Positions 15,996 to 25,270 of a stretch of 64,000 bases of DNA are shown here, one piece after another. Within the stretch, counting starts at the first letter, position 1. Every line of letters starts with the position of its first letter. The notes below the pieces were generated by a model, which did no database searches, was not told where the DNA came from, and worked only from the letters and a program-made list of their open reading frames with translations. Made by a program: the position numbers and the translations under genes. The DNA comes from CAZGRP01 sp964527995 (GTDB lineage Bacteria > Zhuqueibacterota > Zhuqueibacteria > Oceanimicrobiales > CAZGRP01), in assembly GCA_964527995.1 (NCBI GenBank), contig CAZGRP010000018.1:1-64000 (forward strand), written 5' to 3'.

Positions 15996-16874
15996 CTAGC
16001 CCTGCAGCTTGCTGAGATACCTCCGCGCCGTACTGACGTACTCGCTGTTCGGGTAGTTCGCGATGAGGCGTTCGAACTCTTCCCGTGCTCTGGCTCGGTT
16101 GCCAAGCCGCAGATATGTGACACCGAGCTTCAACTGGGCGTCGTCCGCCTTGTTCGAGTTGGGAAATGTGAACACCTTCTCGAACTCGGCAATCGCCTGG
16201 CTGTACTCCCCGAGACCATAGTAGCACTCGCCGATCCAGTATTGGGCGTTGTCGGCCAGAGGATTCCTGTCGTCCTCATTCAGAAGCTCCCGGAACGCCT
16301 GCAGGGCCTCTTTGTAGCGGCGAGCATAGTAGGCCTCTAGAGCTTGCTGATAACGCGACTTGTAGTCTCCGGCAAGCGTCCCGGCCGAGGCTCTCGCCAC
16401 CCGACTGCTGCGTGAGGGTCTCGTCTGACCCTTCCCCCTGAGCTGCGCAAGCTGGGCCTCGCGCTGCTGCAGTTCACTCTGGAGCTGCTGGATGGTTGCG
16501 TCTTTCGTCTCCAGTTGCTGTTCCAGAGCGGCAAGCTGCTGTTTCAGTTGCTGGAGGCGAGGCTCGGACGGCGTAGTGGCCGGAGTGGCCTCGGGCTTCT
16601 CGGTCGCATTCGAAACCGCAGTCTCGGTCTTTGTGCTCTGTTTCGGGGCCGTCGCGGTCGTGTCCGGACCGGGAGTGATGCCCAGCAGGCGAAGCACCTC
16701 TCGCTCATCGGCGTTCTGCTGGTCTTTGTTCTTCTCGGCCAGCAGCGCGTCGATGTCTACGTCCCCCGATTCCGCCTCTGGTTTGGCCTGCCGTCCCGTG
16801 CCGCATCCCGCGGAAAAGGCGAACATCGAGAGGAGCACGCCAACGGTGTAAACTCGCCTGATCGTCTGACCCAT
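15996..16874 (-). CDS. CpoB/YbgF-like TPR lipoprotein
   Basis: This 292-residue lipoprotein has the signal sequence ending in FSAGC with the lipidated cysteine at 24. A charged, low-complexity region follows, then a glutamine-rich coiled coil (about 100-145: KQQLAALEQQLETKD) and a C-terminal set of three TPR units (about 165-290). This is the layout of CpoB/YbgF-type proteins, which trimerise through the coiled coil and coordinate outer-membrane constriction with septal synthesis. It is not in a tol-pal cluster here, so orthology is uncertain. ATG 16874 is preferred to the GTG at 16880 because GGAGGG is correctly spaced before it. It follows the outer-membrane protein gene by 34 bp and ends before a strong terminator. 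Confidence 0.85.
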   Translation of the reverse strand: MGQTIRRVYTVGVLLSMFAFSAGCGTGRQAKPEAESGDVDIDALLAEKNKDQQNADEREVLRLLGITPGPDTTATAPKQSTKTETAVSNATEKPEATPATTPSEPRLQQLKQQLAALEQQLETKDATIQQLQSELQQREAQLAQLRGKGQTRPSRSSRVARASAGTLAGDYKSRYQQALEAYYARRYKEALQAFRELLNEDDRNPLADNAQYWIGECYYGLGEYSQAIAEFEKVFTFPNSNKADDAQLKLGVTYLRLGNRARAREEFERLIANYPNSEYVSTARRYLSKLQG

Positions 16875-16908
16875 GGTCACCCTCCATGATCACTGTAGTG
16901 AGCTGACG

Positions 16909-18072
16909 CTATTGCTGTTTCCTAAGGACGATGTAGGTGGCTGTTCCCCACCCCAAAGCACTCAAAGCACCCCCGATGTAGCGCCACATCCGACCCCCTG
17001 GAAACACCTTCACCCGGTTCGGCCGACGCGGCAAACCAGCGTATCCGACGGAGTTCAGGTCCTGGCCCAAAGCGATGATGGCGTACTCCAGTGCCGGCAA
17101 GGTCACGGCAGACGAAGGCACAACACCCTGATACCGATCCCCGGCCAGACGTTTCAGCTCGACTACCGACCATTTCTTCTCACCGAATCTACGGTAGACC
17201 AGCGAGGCTTTGCGCAGCGGAACCGAAGAGTAGATGGCGGCAGAAAGCTTCAGAGCGCGCCCTGCTTCTGCACGGTGACGAGGATGATGAATCACAACGG
17301 GAGGGACCTGTTCATCGTTGTTCGACTCGCCATTTCGCGGCAGTAGCGGCAGTAAAGCAGGCTGAAGAGCGGGCCCCTCCTCCGGAACGCCGTCGTGGTC
17401 CAAATAGCCATCGGCATCCTCGGGCACTTCGACCGCCAGGTCGAGGTCGTCGGGAACCCCATCGCGGTCGCGGTCATTCCGAGAGGACCGAAACCGGTAA
17501 GAGAGCCCGATGAAGCCAGCAAACACCTGGTCCTTCTCATCTCCACTAAAACGTTGGTCCAAAGCGTCTGTCAGCGAATAGCGAAATACACCTCCGACTT
17601 CGAGTCCCAAAGTCTCATTCAGGCGAAATCGAAGTCCACCCCCTGTCTTGAGAAAAGAGTCCAATCCCCGCTGCTTCGACCCGTTTAGAACCACAACCTT
17701 GCCGCCCTCTGTCGCTCTCCAGTAAACGCCTCCTGCACCTACAAATCCGAATGGGCTGACCGTCGCAAACGGCAGAAACTCCACGCGGCCGTCGATTTCG
17801 AAGGGCACAATCGTCGACTTGAGGTTCGGGCGGTCGCTCTGCTTGAGCTGAGAGAAGCCAAGCAGGCCACCGACTGAGAAGAACGGCGTGGGGCTGACTC
17901 GAAGGGTTCCGGAAAGGTAGGGGCTCAGTTTGGGGCTCCGGATGTCACTCTCCAGGCGAGCAAAACCGACTTGCAGCCCAGTGCTGAACTCCGTCTGTGA
18001 CTGCGCCGAGGTGCTGAGCGTGAGAAGGAGAGCGGGAAGAAACAGACTGGCCAAGAAATCCTTTCTGCGCAC
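16909..18072 (-). CDS. outer-membrane beta-barrel protein with thrombospondin-3-like calcium repeat
   Basis: This 387-residue secreted protein starts with a GTG codon. Residues 1-25 are a signal peptide (FLASLFLPALLLTLSTSAQS). About 26-195 alternate as beta strands, as in an eight-stranded OmpA/OmpW-type barrel. Residues near 196-225 carry DRDGVPDDLDLAVEVPEDADG, a thrombospondin type 3-like Asp-rich calcium motif often found after such barrels. The C-terminal part is a small beta domain without the OmpA peptidoglycan-binding signature, ending in a hydrophobic helix and KQQ. It is driven by the clear promoter at 18089-18117 and cotranscribed with the TPR lipoprotein. The exact role is unknown. 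Confidence 0.75.
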   Translation of the reverse strand: MRRKDFLASLFLPALLLTLSTSAQSQTEFSTGLQVGFARLESDIRSPKLSPYLSGTLRVSPTPFFSVGGLLGFSQLKQSDRPNLKSTIVPFEIDGRVEFLPFATVSPFGFVGAGGVYWRATEGGKVVVLNGSKQRGLDSFLKTGGGLRFRLNETLGLEVGGVFRYSLTDALDQRFSGDEKDQVFAGFIGLSYRFRSSRNDRDRDGVPDDLDLAVEVPEDADGYLDHDGVPEEGPALQPALLPLLPRNGESNNDEQVPPVVIHHPRHRAEAGRALKLSAAIYSSVPLRKASLVYRRFGEKKWSVVELKRLAGDRYQGVVPSSAVTLPALEYAIIALGQDLNSVGYAGLPRRPNRVKVFPGGRMWRYIGGALSALGWGTATYIVLRKQQ

Positions 18073-18085
18073 CAGGCTTCCCCTT

Positions 18086-18117
18086 TTAACTATAAAAGAT
18101 TGCGATAGTTAATTCAA
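18086..18117 (-). promoter_or_regulatory. sigma-70 promoter with overlapping inverted repeat
   Basis: The minus strand has TTGAAT (18112-18117), a 17-base spacer and TATAGT (18089-18094), close to consensus. A perfect inverted repeat TTAACTAT...ATAGTTAA (18086-18093 and 18105-18112, 11-base centre) covers the spacer and the -10 box. That is the placement expected for a repressor operator. It drives the outer-membrane protein and lipoprotein genes. Confidence 0.75.
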
Positions 18118-18138
18118 TCAAATGTAGCCAAGATTTGT

Positions 18139-18180
18139 AAAAAAGTCAAGGCCTTTGTAGAGGCACCTCTGGTATCCTTG
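18139..18180 (-). terminator. possible terminator after rodA
   Basis: Downstream of rodA on the minus strand CAAGG and CCTTG enclose an inner AGAGG/CCTCT pair and are followed by ACTTTTTT. The stem is interrupted, so the call is tentative, but it is at the right place to end the long rod-shape operon. Confidence 0.35.
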
Positions 18181-18196
18181 CGAGCCTGGCCGTTCG

Positions 18197-19441
18197 TCAG
18201 AGGTACTGGAACCTCCGAATTGAGGCATTCAACATCAGGCCGACGAGCGCCATGAATGCCATCATCGCTGACCCGCCGTAGCTCAGAAAAGGCAACGGTA
18301 GCCCAGTCACCGGGGCAACGCCCACCGTCATCCCCATGTTGATGAGCACGTGGAACAGAAGGATCGTCACGGCTCCAATGACCACCATGCTGGCGAAGGC
18401 GCTCTTCACATTCGCGGCAAGCCGTATGCCCCGCAGCAGCAGAAGCAGGAACAAAATGACGACGACGGTGATGCCGATGAAGCCGAGTTCCTCACCGATG
18501 ACCGAAAGAATGAAGTCCGTGTGCTGCGCCGGCAGAAAGCGCAACTGCGTTTGGGTGCCGTGCAGATACCCTTTCCCCCACAGGCCACCCGAACCGATGG
18601 CGACTTTCGACTGGATCACCTGATAGCTCAAACCATGAGGATCAAGCTTGAGTCCCAAGAAGGTAAGGATGCGCATTCGCTGGTAGTCGCGCAGGTGATT
18701 CCAAAGGAGCGGTGTAAGAACGCCTACGGCAACATTGAGGCTGAAGTTCAGCAGGAATACCTTCAGTCCCTTCCCCGACAGATAGAGGACGAGCATGATC
18801 AGCATCATGGCGCCGAGGAAGGTGTAGTAGTTGAAGGCGCTGACGAGAGTGAGGACGGGCGCGACAAGGACAAAAATCGTAAACAAGGGCAGACCAGCCC
18901 AATAGAGCAGCGGGATGACCATGGCCCCAAACACCATCGCCGTCCCCAGATCGGGCTGCCTGGCGACAAGCAGCATCGGCACGACGACGATGAGAAAGGC
19001 TGCTCCAACCGTACGCAGCTTTCGGAGATCGACACCGTCCCCGCTGGTGAACCGGCTCAGCGCCAGCAAAGTGCCGATCTTGGCCAACTCAGAAGGCTGA
19101 AAAGTGAACGATCCCAAGGAAATCCAGCGGTGGACACCCGCGGCGTTTCTGGGCAACAGCAGCACAACGCCGAGCAACACCAGAGTGGCCACGTAGATGA
19201 CATAGGCGTTCCGGTACCAAAACCGCATCGGCAACGCAACGGTCGTGACCAGAACCACCAGACCTGAGGCCAGCCACAGCAATTGCCGAAGAAAGTTCCC
19301 GCGCAGCAATTCCGACCCCGTACTCGCCGTGGCGCTGTAGATGGCCATCAAACCGATGCCGGAAAGCAGAAGGGGCACCGCAAGGATCCAGCGATCCAGA
19401 TGGCGAAGTTGCGATTTACCGTCCAACATTCGAAGCGTCAA
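18197..19441 (-). CDS. rodA: rod-shape SEDS glycosyltransferase RodA
   Basis: This SEDS-family protein of 414 residues has about ten membrane helices. It polymerises lipid II into glycan strands during cell elongation with its class B PBP partner, encoded directly upstream. Recognisable parts include YSATAS near the first helix, HRWISLGSFTFQPSELAKIG, and the late GLPLPFLSYGGS. The gene overlaps the mrdA stop by 4 bases if the TTG at 19441 is used; an ATG at 19429 is the alternative. Pairing with mrdA and mreBCD, rather than with the dcw genes, identifies it as RodA and not FtsW. Confidence 0.95.
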   Translation of the reverse strand: MTLRMLDGKSQLRHLDRWILAVPLLLSGIGLMAIYSATASTGSELLRGNFLRQLLWLASGLVVLVTTVALPMRFWYRNAYVIYVATLVLLGVVLLLPRNAAGVHRWISLGSFTFQPSELAKIGTLLALSRFTSGDGVDLRKLRTVGAAFLIVVVPMLLVARQPDLGTAMVFGAMVIPLLYWAGLPLFTIFVLVAPVLTLVSAFNYYTFLGAMMLIMLVLYLSGKGLKVFLLNFSLNVAVGVLTPLLWNHLRDYQRMRILTFLGLKLDPHGLSYQVIQSKVAIGSGGLWGKGYLHGTQTQLRFLPAQHTDFILSVIGEELGFIGITVVVILFLLLLLRGIRLAANVKSAFASMVVIGAVTILLFHVLINMGMTVGVAPVTGLPLPFLSYGGSAMMAFMALVGLMLNASIRRFQYL

Positions 19442-21261
19442 GGTTGTAGCACCATTCGACTGGAAGTTGCGCTCGAAAGACGCTCGGCCTGCGACTGGCG
19501 GGTGAACCAGTATCTGAAGGCAGCGGCAGCGATTGGCGCGGCGACGGCGCCGCCGCCACCGCCGTTTTCTACCAACACCGCGATAGCGATCTCCGGAGCC
19601 GACACGGGTGCAAAGCCGATAAACCAGGCGTGTGGAGCACCGTGCGGGTTCTGCGCTGTTCCGGTCTTACCTGCCGCTGGCACACCTACAGAGCGCACGA
19701 CCTTGGCCGTGCCGTGCTCTCCGTTCACGACCTCGAACATCCCCTGCTTCAACAGTGCGTAGGTCTCGGCAGAGACGCCAGTCACTCGTGTCGAATCCAC
19801 GGTGCTGGCACGGGCGTCTCCCGTCACCGGATCCATCACCTTCAGCAGCAGCCTCGGCTTGTAGATGATTCCGTTGTTAGCCAGGGCCATGGCAAACTGT
19901 GCCATCTGCAGCGGCGTAACGAGGAGATCGCCCTGTCCGACGGCCAGGTTGAGACGCATCCCATCTGTCCAGCGTCCTTTGCCGTAGCGCGTATCCAGGT
20001 AGGCTACGTCAGGTACCTGCCCCGCGTTTTCGCCGGCGAGATCGATTCCCGTAGGCGAGCCGAAGCCGAACGCTCGAGCAAACCGGGCCCAGGTGTTCAG
20101 TTCCACCCTCAGCCCTATGTTGTAGAAGTAGACATTGCATGACTGTTCGATGGCTTCCACGAGGTTCACCCATCCGTGGCCGCCGGGCAGCCAGCAGTCG
20201 AACGTTCTCCGCCCCAACCGAAACCAGCCGGGACAGAATATCTTCTCTTCCGGATCAATCCGACCTGTCTCAAGCCCGGCCGCGGCGAGCACCAGTTTGA
20301 AGGTAGAGCCGGGAGGGTAGACGCTCTGAATGGTTCGGTCATAGAGGGGCTTGCCGGGATCGTTCACCAACGCCTGCCACGCCTCGGGGGAGATCGGCTT
20401 GGCGAACAACTCCGGGTCGTAGTCCGGCTTGCTCACCAGCGCCAGCACATCCCCATTGTGTACGTCGAGAACAACAGCTCCGCCACGCAAACCAGCCATG
20501 CGCCGTTCGAGAAAAAGCTGCAAACCGGCATCGATGGAGAGCACCAGATTTTTCCCGGGCACGGCCGGCCGAGATTTCAACTCGGAAAGGACGCGCACCT
20601 CACGGCCGAGAGCGTCGACTTCGACAAACCTGTACCCCTTTTGACCGCGCAGAAGCTTCTCGTAGACCTTTTCCAGCCCCTTCTTGCCGATGGCGTCGCC
20701 CTGCTCGTAGTAACGGTCCTGGTCTTGTTCGATCTCCGCCGCGGTCACTTCACCCAGATACCCGAACAGATGTGGTGCCCTGACTCCCGACGGGTAGAAT
20801 CGGGTCGGCTCGATCTCGTAGTCAACGCCGGGGAGGTCCAGCACAGATTCCTCGACCCGGCTCACTGTCTCGAAGGTGATATGCCGCCGCAGTTTGACAG
20901 GCCGAAATTGAATGGACCGACCCCGGATCTCCGTGCGAATGTCGGCGGCGGGCTCATCGAGGATCTCGGACAGGAGTTGCAGCGCCTGCGGAGACCGAAG
21001 CAATTCATATGGAACAACGCGTAGAGAGTAGGAGGGGCGGTTGTCTACCAGCACTTCGTTGTGGCGGTCGAGGATGATGCCGCGCACCGGCTGTTCGGTA
21101 ATCTCGCGGATGCGGTTGCGTTCGGATTCCTTGAAGTACTGCTGCCACTGGACAATCTGCAGATAGGCAAACCGTGCCAGCAGGGCCGCAAAGGCGACAC
21201 AGGTCACGACATAGTAGACATATCGCTTCTTTTCGACGTTCAACCGTTGCATGCGCGACAA
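19438..21261 (-). CDS. mrdA: penicillin-binding protein 2, elongation transpeptidase
   Basis: This 607-residue class B PBP has one N-terminal transmembrane helix (about 14-35), a dimerisation domain, and a transpeptidase domain. The catalytic motifs are STFK (319-322), SCN (374-376) and KTG (532-534). It crosslinks peptidoglycan during rod elongation and activates RodA. The first codon is TTG with GAGAG just upstream; an ATG lies at 21252. A C-terminal low-complexity Gly/Ala stretch (NGGGGGAVAAPIAAAAF) follows the KTG box, as in many PBP2 proteins. It is 24 bp downstream of mreD and overlaps rodA, the classic order mreB-C-D-mrdA-rodA. Confidence 0.96.
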   Translation of the reverse strand: MSRMQRLNVEKKRYVYYVVTCVAFAALLARFAYLQIVQWQQYFKESERNRIREITEQPVRGIILDRHNEVLVDNRPSYSLRVVPYELLRSPQALQLLSEILDEPAADIRTEIRGRSIQFRPVKLRRHITFETVSRVEESVLDLPGVDYEIEPTRFYPSGVRAPHLFGYLGEVTAAEIEQDQDRYYEQGDAIGKKGLEKVYEKLLRGQKGYRFVEVDALGREVRVLSELKSRPAVPGKNLVLSIDAGLQLFLERRMAGLRGGAVVLDVHNGDVLALVSKPDYDPELFAKPISPEAWQALVNDPGKPLYDRTIQSVYPPGSTFKLVLAAAGLETGRIDPEEKIFCPGWFRLGRRTFDCWLPGGHGWVNLVEAIEQSCNVYFYNIGLRVELNTWARFARAFGFGSPTGIDLAGENAGQVPDVAYLDTRYGKGRWTDGMRLNLAVGQGDLLVTPLQMAQFAMALANNGIIYKPRLLLKVMDPVTGDARASTVDSTRVTGVSAETYALLKQGMFEVVNGEHGTAKVVRSVGVPAAGKTGTAQNPHGAPHAWFIGFAPVSAPEIAIAVLVENGGGGGAVAAPIAAAAFRYWFTRQSQAERLSSATSSRMVLQP

Positions 21262-21285
21262 CGACTCTCTTTTCCGGGTTGCCTT

Positions 21286-21786
21286 TTACCCGTGATGAGG
21301 CTTCGTAGTCCGGAACCTGAGCAACCCGCCCGGCCACAAGGCGGCAACGATGGCGGCAAACGCCAGGGTGTAAAGTGTGGCAGGGAGGGAGAAACGCAGC
21401 CAGGTCTTCAGGACACCCAGCTCGCCCCCCAGACCAAAAATGGTATAGTACAAGATGCGGTCGCTCAGGGTGGCAGCACCGACAATTTCCAGCCAGCGGC
21501 GGAAGCCCAACCCAGCAGGCTCGGTCTCAAACGATGCGGCGACATATCCGCCGACAGCCTTTGTCAGGGCGGAGAGACCAAAGAATTGAGTCGTGGTGGC
21601 ATCGACGCCGAAGCCGAGGAAGAATCCCGCCACCGTCCCCCACAGGCGACCCTCTCGAAGGGCAATTCCAACCACAACCAGGATCACAAAGTCGGGCTGA
21701 ACCCCGCGAATCGAAAAAAGCGGTGCAAGAGTGGTCTGGATCAGGAGCGATATCAAGGACAGAAGAAGGTAGCGAACCAGGGACAT
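21286..21786 (-). CDS. mreD: rod shape-determining protein MreD
   Basis: This 166-residue polytopic membrane protein has five or six hydrophobic segments, starting MSLVRYLLLSLISLLIQTT and containing the MreD-typical GFFLGFGVDATT in the middle. MreD links the MreB filament to the elongation synthases together with MreC. The sequence of this family is weakly conserved. Size, topology and position between mreC (6 bp away) and mrdA make the assignment firm. Confidence 0.9.
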   Translation of the reverse strand: MSLVRYLLLSLISLLIQTTLAPLFSIRGVQPDFVILVVVGIALREGRLWGTVAGFFLGFGVDATTTQFFGLSALTKAVGGYVAASFETEPAGLGFRRWLEIVGAATLSDRILYYTIFGLGGELGVLKTWLRFSLPATLYTLAFAAIVAALWPGGLLRFRTTKPHHG

Positions 21787-21792
21787 GTCAGG

Positions 21793-22590
21793 CTAGCGCT
21801 CAGGAGGCATGGGCCGGATGGCGCAAACTTCTTCCAGGGTTGTAAAATCGACTTCCGGAGTCACTTCGACGTCCATGAACAGGCCACTCCGTTTCGACCG
21901 TACACTGGTTACCACTCCGATCTTGATGCCGGCCGGATAGATGGAGCTGTAGCCGGAGGTGATCACCACGTCACCGACACGTACATCCGAGCGCAGGGGC
22001 ACTTCACGCAGCAGGTATCGGCGTCCCCCGGCCCAGGTCAGAATGCCGGTCACCCGACTCCGCTGGATGCGGGCGCTCACTTTGAAGTTGCGGTCCGGAA
22101 GGATTTGAGCCAGGGCCTTGTGGTTGGTGACCTCATACACCCTGCCCACAAGCCCCTGCGCCGTTACCAGAGGCATGTTCCGGCGCAGCCCGTCGGCCTG
22201 GCCGGCGTCGAGCACGATGGCCTGAATCAGGCCGTTGGCCTGCCGCCCGATCACCCGTGCCGGAATCAGCTTCAACTTTGAGCGGCTCTTGAAACCGAGA
22301 AGCGCCCGCAGGCGCTGGTTCTCGAGATAGGCCTCTCGCAGGCGACTGTTCTCCAGAAGCAAGGTCGTATCGATGCGGCGCAGCCGGCGGTTCTCCTGGC
22401 GTAGATCCCACAACTCTTGGTACCAGGAAACGCCTTTCCCCACCATGCCGTACAGCTCAATCAGGCCGGCGCGCACGGCCCAAACTTGACTGCGATCATT
22501 GCTGAACATCAGCGCCGTGGACGCCAGGATCACCAGCCCCAGCACCAGATGATCCCGCCAGGTCGCAAGCCACTCATGTACCCGGCGCAT
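21793..22590 (-). CDS. mreC: rod shape-determining protein MreC
   Basis: This 265-residue protein has one N-terminal membrane helix (about 14-30), a coiled-coil region (residues 50-90, with repeated LRQENRRLRR-type spacing) and a double beta-barrel periplasmic domain. That domain contains the conserved VTAQGLVGRV and DVVITSGYSSIYPAGIKIGVV segments. MreC scaffolds the elongasome and activates PBP2. It starts one base after the mreB stop and precedes mreD by six. Confidence 0.95.
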   Translation of the reverse strand: MRRVHEWLATWRDHLVLGLVILASTALMFSNDRSQVWAVRAGLIELYGMVGKGVSWYQELWDLRQENRRLRRIDTTLLLENSRLREAYLENQRLRALLGFKSRSKLKLIPARVIGRQANGLIQAIVLDAGQADGLRRNMPLVTAQGLVGRVYEVTNHKALAQILPDRNFKVSARIQRSRVTGILTWAGGRRYLLREVPLRSDVRVGDVVITSGYSSIYPAGIKIGVVTSVRSKRSGLFMDVEVTPEVDFTTLEEVCAIRPMPPER

Positions 22591-22591
22591 C

Positions 22592-23653
22592 CTAACTGTA
22601 TCGTTTGACTTTGCTCAGAACCTTTTCGTAGCTGCTTAGATTCTCGAGCACAATGCCCGTGCCGCGAACAACGCACGACATCGGATCGTCAGCGACGATC
22701 ACCGGTAGGTTGGTCTCCTGGCGCAAGCGCTCATCGATACCCTTCAGCAGGGAACCGCCGCCGGTGAGCACCAGACCGCGGTCCAGAATATCGGCGGACA
22801 ACTCGGGCGGTGTGCGCTCCAGGCAGAGCTTTACCGCCTGCACGATGGCTGCCACCGAATCGGCAAGTGCCTGCTGGATCTCCTTGGAACTGACCTCGAC
22901 GGTCTTGGGAATGCCGGCAAGCAGGTCGCGCCCTTTGACCGATGTAACCCCGTTTCCTTTGTACGGCGCGGCCGATCCGAGCGTGCATTTGATGGCCTCA
23001 GCCGTGTTCTCACCGATCAGCAGGTTGTAGTTGGTCTTGAAGTGCTGCACGATGGCTTCGTTCATCTCATCGCCACCGATGCGGATGGAGATGTCGTTGA
23101 CGATCCCCGACAGCGACAGAACCGCGATCTCGGTGGTGCCGCCGCCGATATCGACCACCATGCTGCCCACCGGTTCCTCGATAGGCAAACCGACGCCGAT
23201 GGCGGCCGCCATCGGCTCATCCAGGAGGTAGACCTCCCGAGCACCGGCGTGTTCGGCCGAATCGCGCACGGCACGCTTCTCGACCTCGGTGATGCCCGAT
23301 GGGATGCAGATGGCCACGCGCGGCCGGATCAGGCGGTTTGCCGTGACCTTGCGGATGAAATAGCGGATCATCTTCTCGGCCAGCTCGAAGTCAGCGATCA
23401 CGCCATCCCTGAGAGGACGCACCGTGATGATCTCGCCGGGAGTGCGGCCCAGCATCTCCTTGGCCTGCCGGCCATAGGCCACCACATCCTGATCCTCTTT
23501 TCGCAGCGCCACCACCGAAGGTTCGTTGACCACGACACCGCGGCCGCGGACATATACGAGTGTGTTGGCGGTGCCAAGGTCGATGGCGATGTCATTGGAG
23601 AGAATGAAACCAACCGACCCCTTGTTTTTTCCTGTCAGCGAGGAGAGCCACAT
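22592..23653 (-). CDS. mreB: rod shape-determining actin homologue MreB
   Basis: This 353-residue actin-fold ATPase directs lateral wall synthesis. Conserved segments are IAIDLGTANTLVYV (phosphate 1), the phosphate-2 loop VVDIGGGTTEIAV, and the adenosine motif LTGGGSLLKGID. The N-terminus MWLSSL may be part of a membrane-anchoring amphipathic stretch. It lies 15 bp after purH and leads the mreBCD-mrdA-rodA set. The length is normal. Confidence 0.97.
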   Translation of the reverse strand: MWLSSLTGKNKGSVGFILSNDIAIDLGTANTLVYVRGRGVVVNEPSVVALRKEDQDVVAYGRQAKEMLGRTPGEIITVRPLRDGVIADFELAEKMIRYFIRKVTANRLIRPRVAICIPSGITEVEKRAVRDSAEHAGAREVYLLDEPMAAAIGVGLPIEEPVGSMVVDIGGGTTEIAVLSLSGIVNDISIRIGGDEMNEAIVQHFKTNYNLLIGENTAEAIKCTLGSAAPYKGNGVTSVKGRDLLAGIPKTVEVSSKEIQQALADSVAAIVQAVKLCLERTPPELSADILDRGLVLTGGGSLLKGIDERLRQETNLPVIVADDPMSCVVRGTGIVLENLSSYEKVLSKVKRYS

Positions 23654-23668
23654 CTCTTCTACCTCACC

Positions 23669-25228
23669 TCAGTGTCGAAAATGTCGAACGCCAGTGAATA
23701 CCATTGTCATGTTGTGCTCGTTGGCGGCCTGAATCACTTCATCGTCGCGCACCGAACCCCCGGGTTGAATGACGGCGGTAGCCCCAGCCGCTGCGCCGAC
23801 ATCGATGTTGTCACGGAAGGGGAAGAAAGCATCGGAAGCCATGGCGCTTCCCTTCAGCGACAGCCCGGCGCGTTCGGCCTTCTCCGCTGCCAGGCGAGCC
23901 GAGTCAACTCGCGACATCTGGCCAGCACCGATCCCCAGGGTGCGGTCGGCCGCCGCATAGACGATGGCGTTGGATTTCACCCATTTGACGACACGCCAGG
24001 CGAACCGCAACGCGGCCTGTTCGTCGGCGGACGGAGGCCTTTGGGTAACCACCGTAAATTCTACATCGTCAACGGACTTGGTATCTTGACTCTGGAGTAG
24101 GTAACCACCAGTCACGCGCTTCAAGTCGATGTCCTCGCCGCGCGGTTTGCTGATTTCTTCGCAAGTGAGAAGGCGCAGGTTCTTCTTCCGCTGCAAGATC
24201 TCAAGCGCCCCCCGCTCGAACTCGGGAGCAATCACGGCCTCCGTGAAAATCTCGGCAATGGCGTCTGCGGTCGCTCGATCCACCGGCCGGTTGATACCGA
24301 CAATGCCGCCAAATGAGGAGAGTGGATCGGTGGCCCGGGCGTTGCGATACGCCTGCACGAGCTCTTCGCCCGTGGCCACACCACACGGATTGCTGTGCTT
24401 GACGATAACCACCGCAGGGTCGGGAAACTCCCGGACGAGATTCAGCGCGGCGTCCAGATCGAGGAGGTTGTTGAACGACAACTCCTTGCCATGAAGCTGG
24501 TTCGCAGCAGCCAGCCCGGAAGGTGGCAGGTCAGCCGGGCGATAAAAGGCGGCCCGCTGATGCGGGTTCTCTCCATAGCGTAGGTCTTGTTGCTTTTCCA
24601 GGAAAAGCGTAGCTGCCGGGCCGAACCCTTCCGCCACGCTGGCACCGGAAAGGTAATTGTAGATGGCCAGATCGTAACTCGAGGTGCGACGGAATGCCTG
24701 CAAAGCCAGCCGCCGGCATGTTCGCTCGGACAGCTCACCACCCAGTTCTCGCATCTCGCTAATGACGGACTCATACTGATAGGGCGAACTGACCACAGCC
24801 ACGTGAGCAAAGTTTTTGGCTGCGGCACGGATCATGGCTGGACCGCCGATGTCGATCTCCTCGATGGCGCGCTCCTCGGAGACGTCCGGCTGAGCCACCG
24901 TCGATTCGAAAGGGTAAAGGTTCACCACCACCATATCGATGGGATGAATACCCAGCTCCTCCAGCTGCCGCATGTGCTTCGGATTGTCGCGACGTGCCAG
25001 AATGGCGGCGTGCACGTGCGGGTGCAGTGTCTTCACCCGTCCGTCAAGGATCTCGGGGAACCCGGTAACCTCTGACACCGGCGTCACTTTCATACCGCTC
25101 TCACGCAAATAGCGCTCCGTGCCGCCAGTCGAAATCAGCTCGACGCCGAACGATGCCAGCGCGTTGGCGAACGCCAGAATGCCGGTTTTGTCCGAAACAC
25201 TGACGAGGGCTCGAGAGATTCTTGCCAT
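23669..25228 (-). CDS. purH: bifunctional AICAR transformylase/IMP cyclohydrolase
   Basis: This 519-residue enzyme carries out the last two steps of IMP synthesis. The N-terminal MGS-like cyclohydrolase domain begins ISRALVSVSDKTGI. The C-terminal transformylase has the catalytic KHSNPCGVA with its Lys-His pair, and ends in GVRHFRH, the usual terminus. The length is complete. It lies between a SPOR lipoprotein and mreB in the long operon; no other purine genes are nearby, so the linkage appears to be lineage-specific. Confidence 0.97.
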   Translation of the reverse strand: MARISRALVSVSDKTGILAFANALASFGVELISTGGTERYLRESGMKVTPVSEVTGFPEILDGRVKTLHPHVHAAILARRDNPKHMRQLEELGIHPIDMVVVNLYPFESTVAQPDVSEERAIEEIDIGGPAMIRAAAKNFAHVAVVSSPYQYESVISEMRELGGELSERTCRRLALQAFRRTSSYDLAIYNYLSGASVAEGFGPAATLFLEKQQDLRYGENPHQRAAFYRPADLPPSGLAAANQLHGKELSFNNLLDLDAALNLVREFPDPAVVIVKHSNPCGVATGEELVQAYRNARATDPLSSFGGIVGINRPVDRATADAIAEIFTEAVIAPEFERGALEILQRKKNLRLLTCEEISKPRGEDIDLKRVTGGYLLQSQDTKSVDDVEFTVVTQRPPSADEQAALRFAWRVVKWVKSNAIVYAAADRTLGIGAGQMSRVDSARLAAEKAERAGLSLKGSAMASDAFFPFRDNIDVGAAAGATAVIQPGGSVRDDEVIQAANEHNMTMVFTGVRHFRH

Positions 25229-25270
25229 GCTTCCTTGGCCTCCTCGACCGCTGTTTCAGCGTGATAGCTG

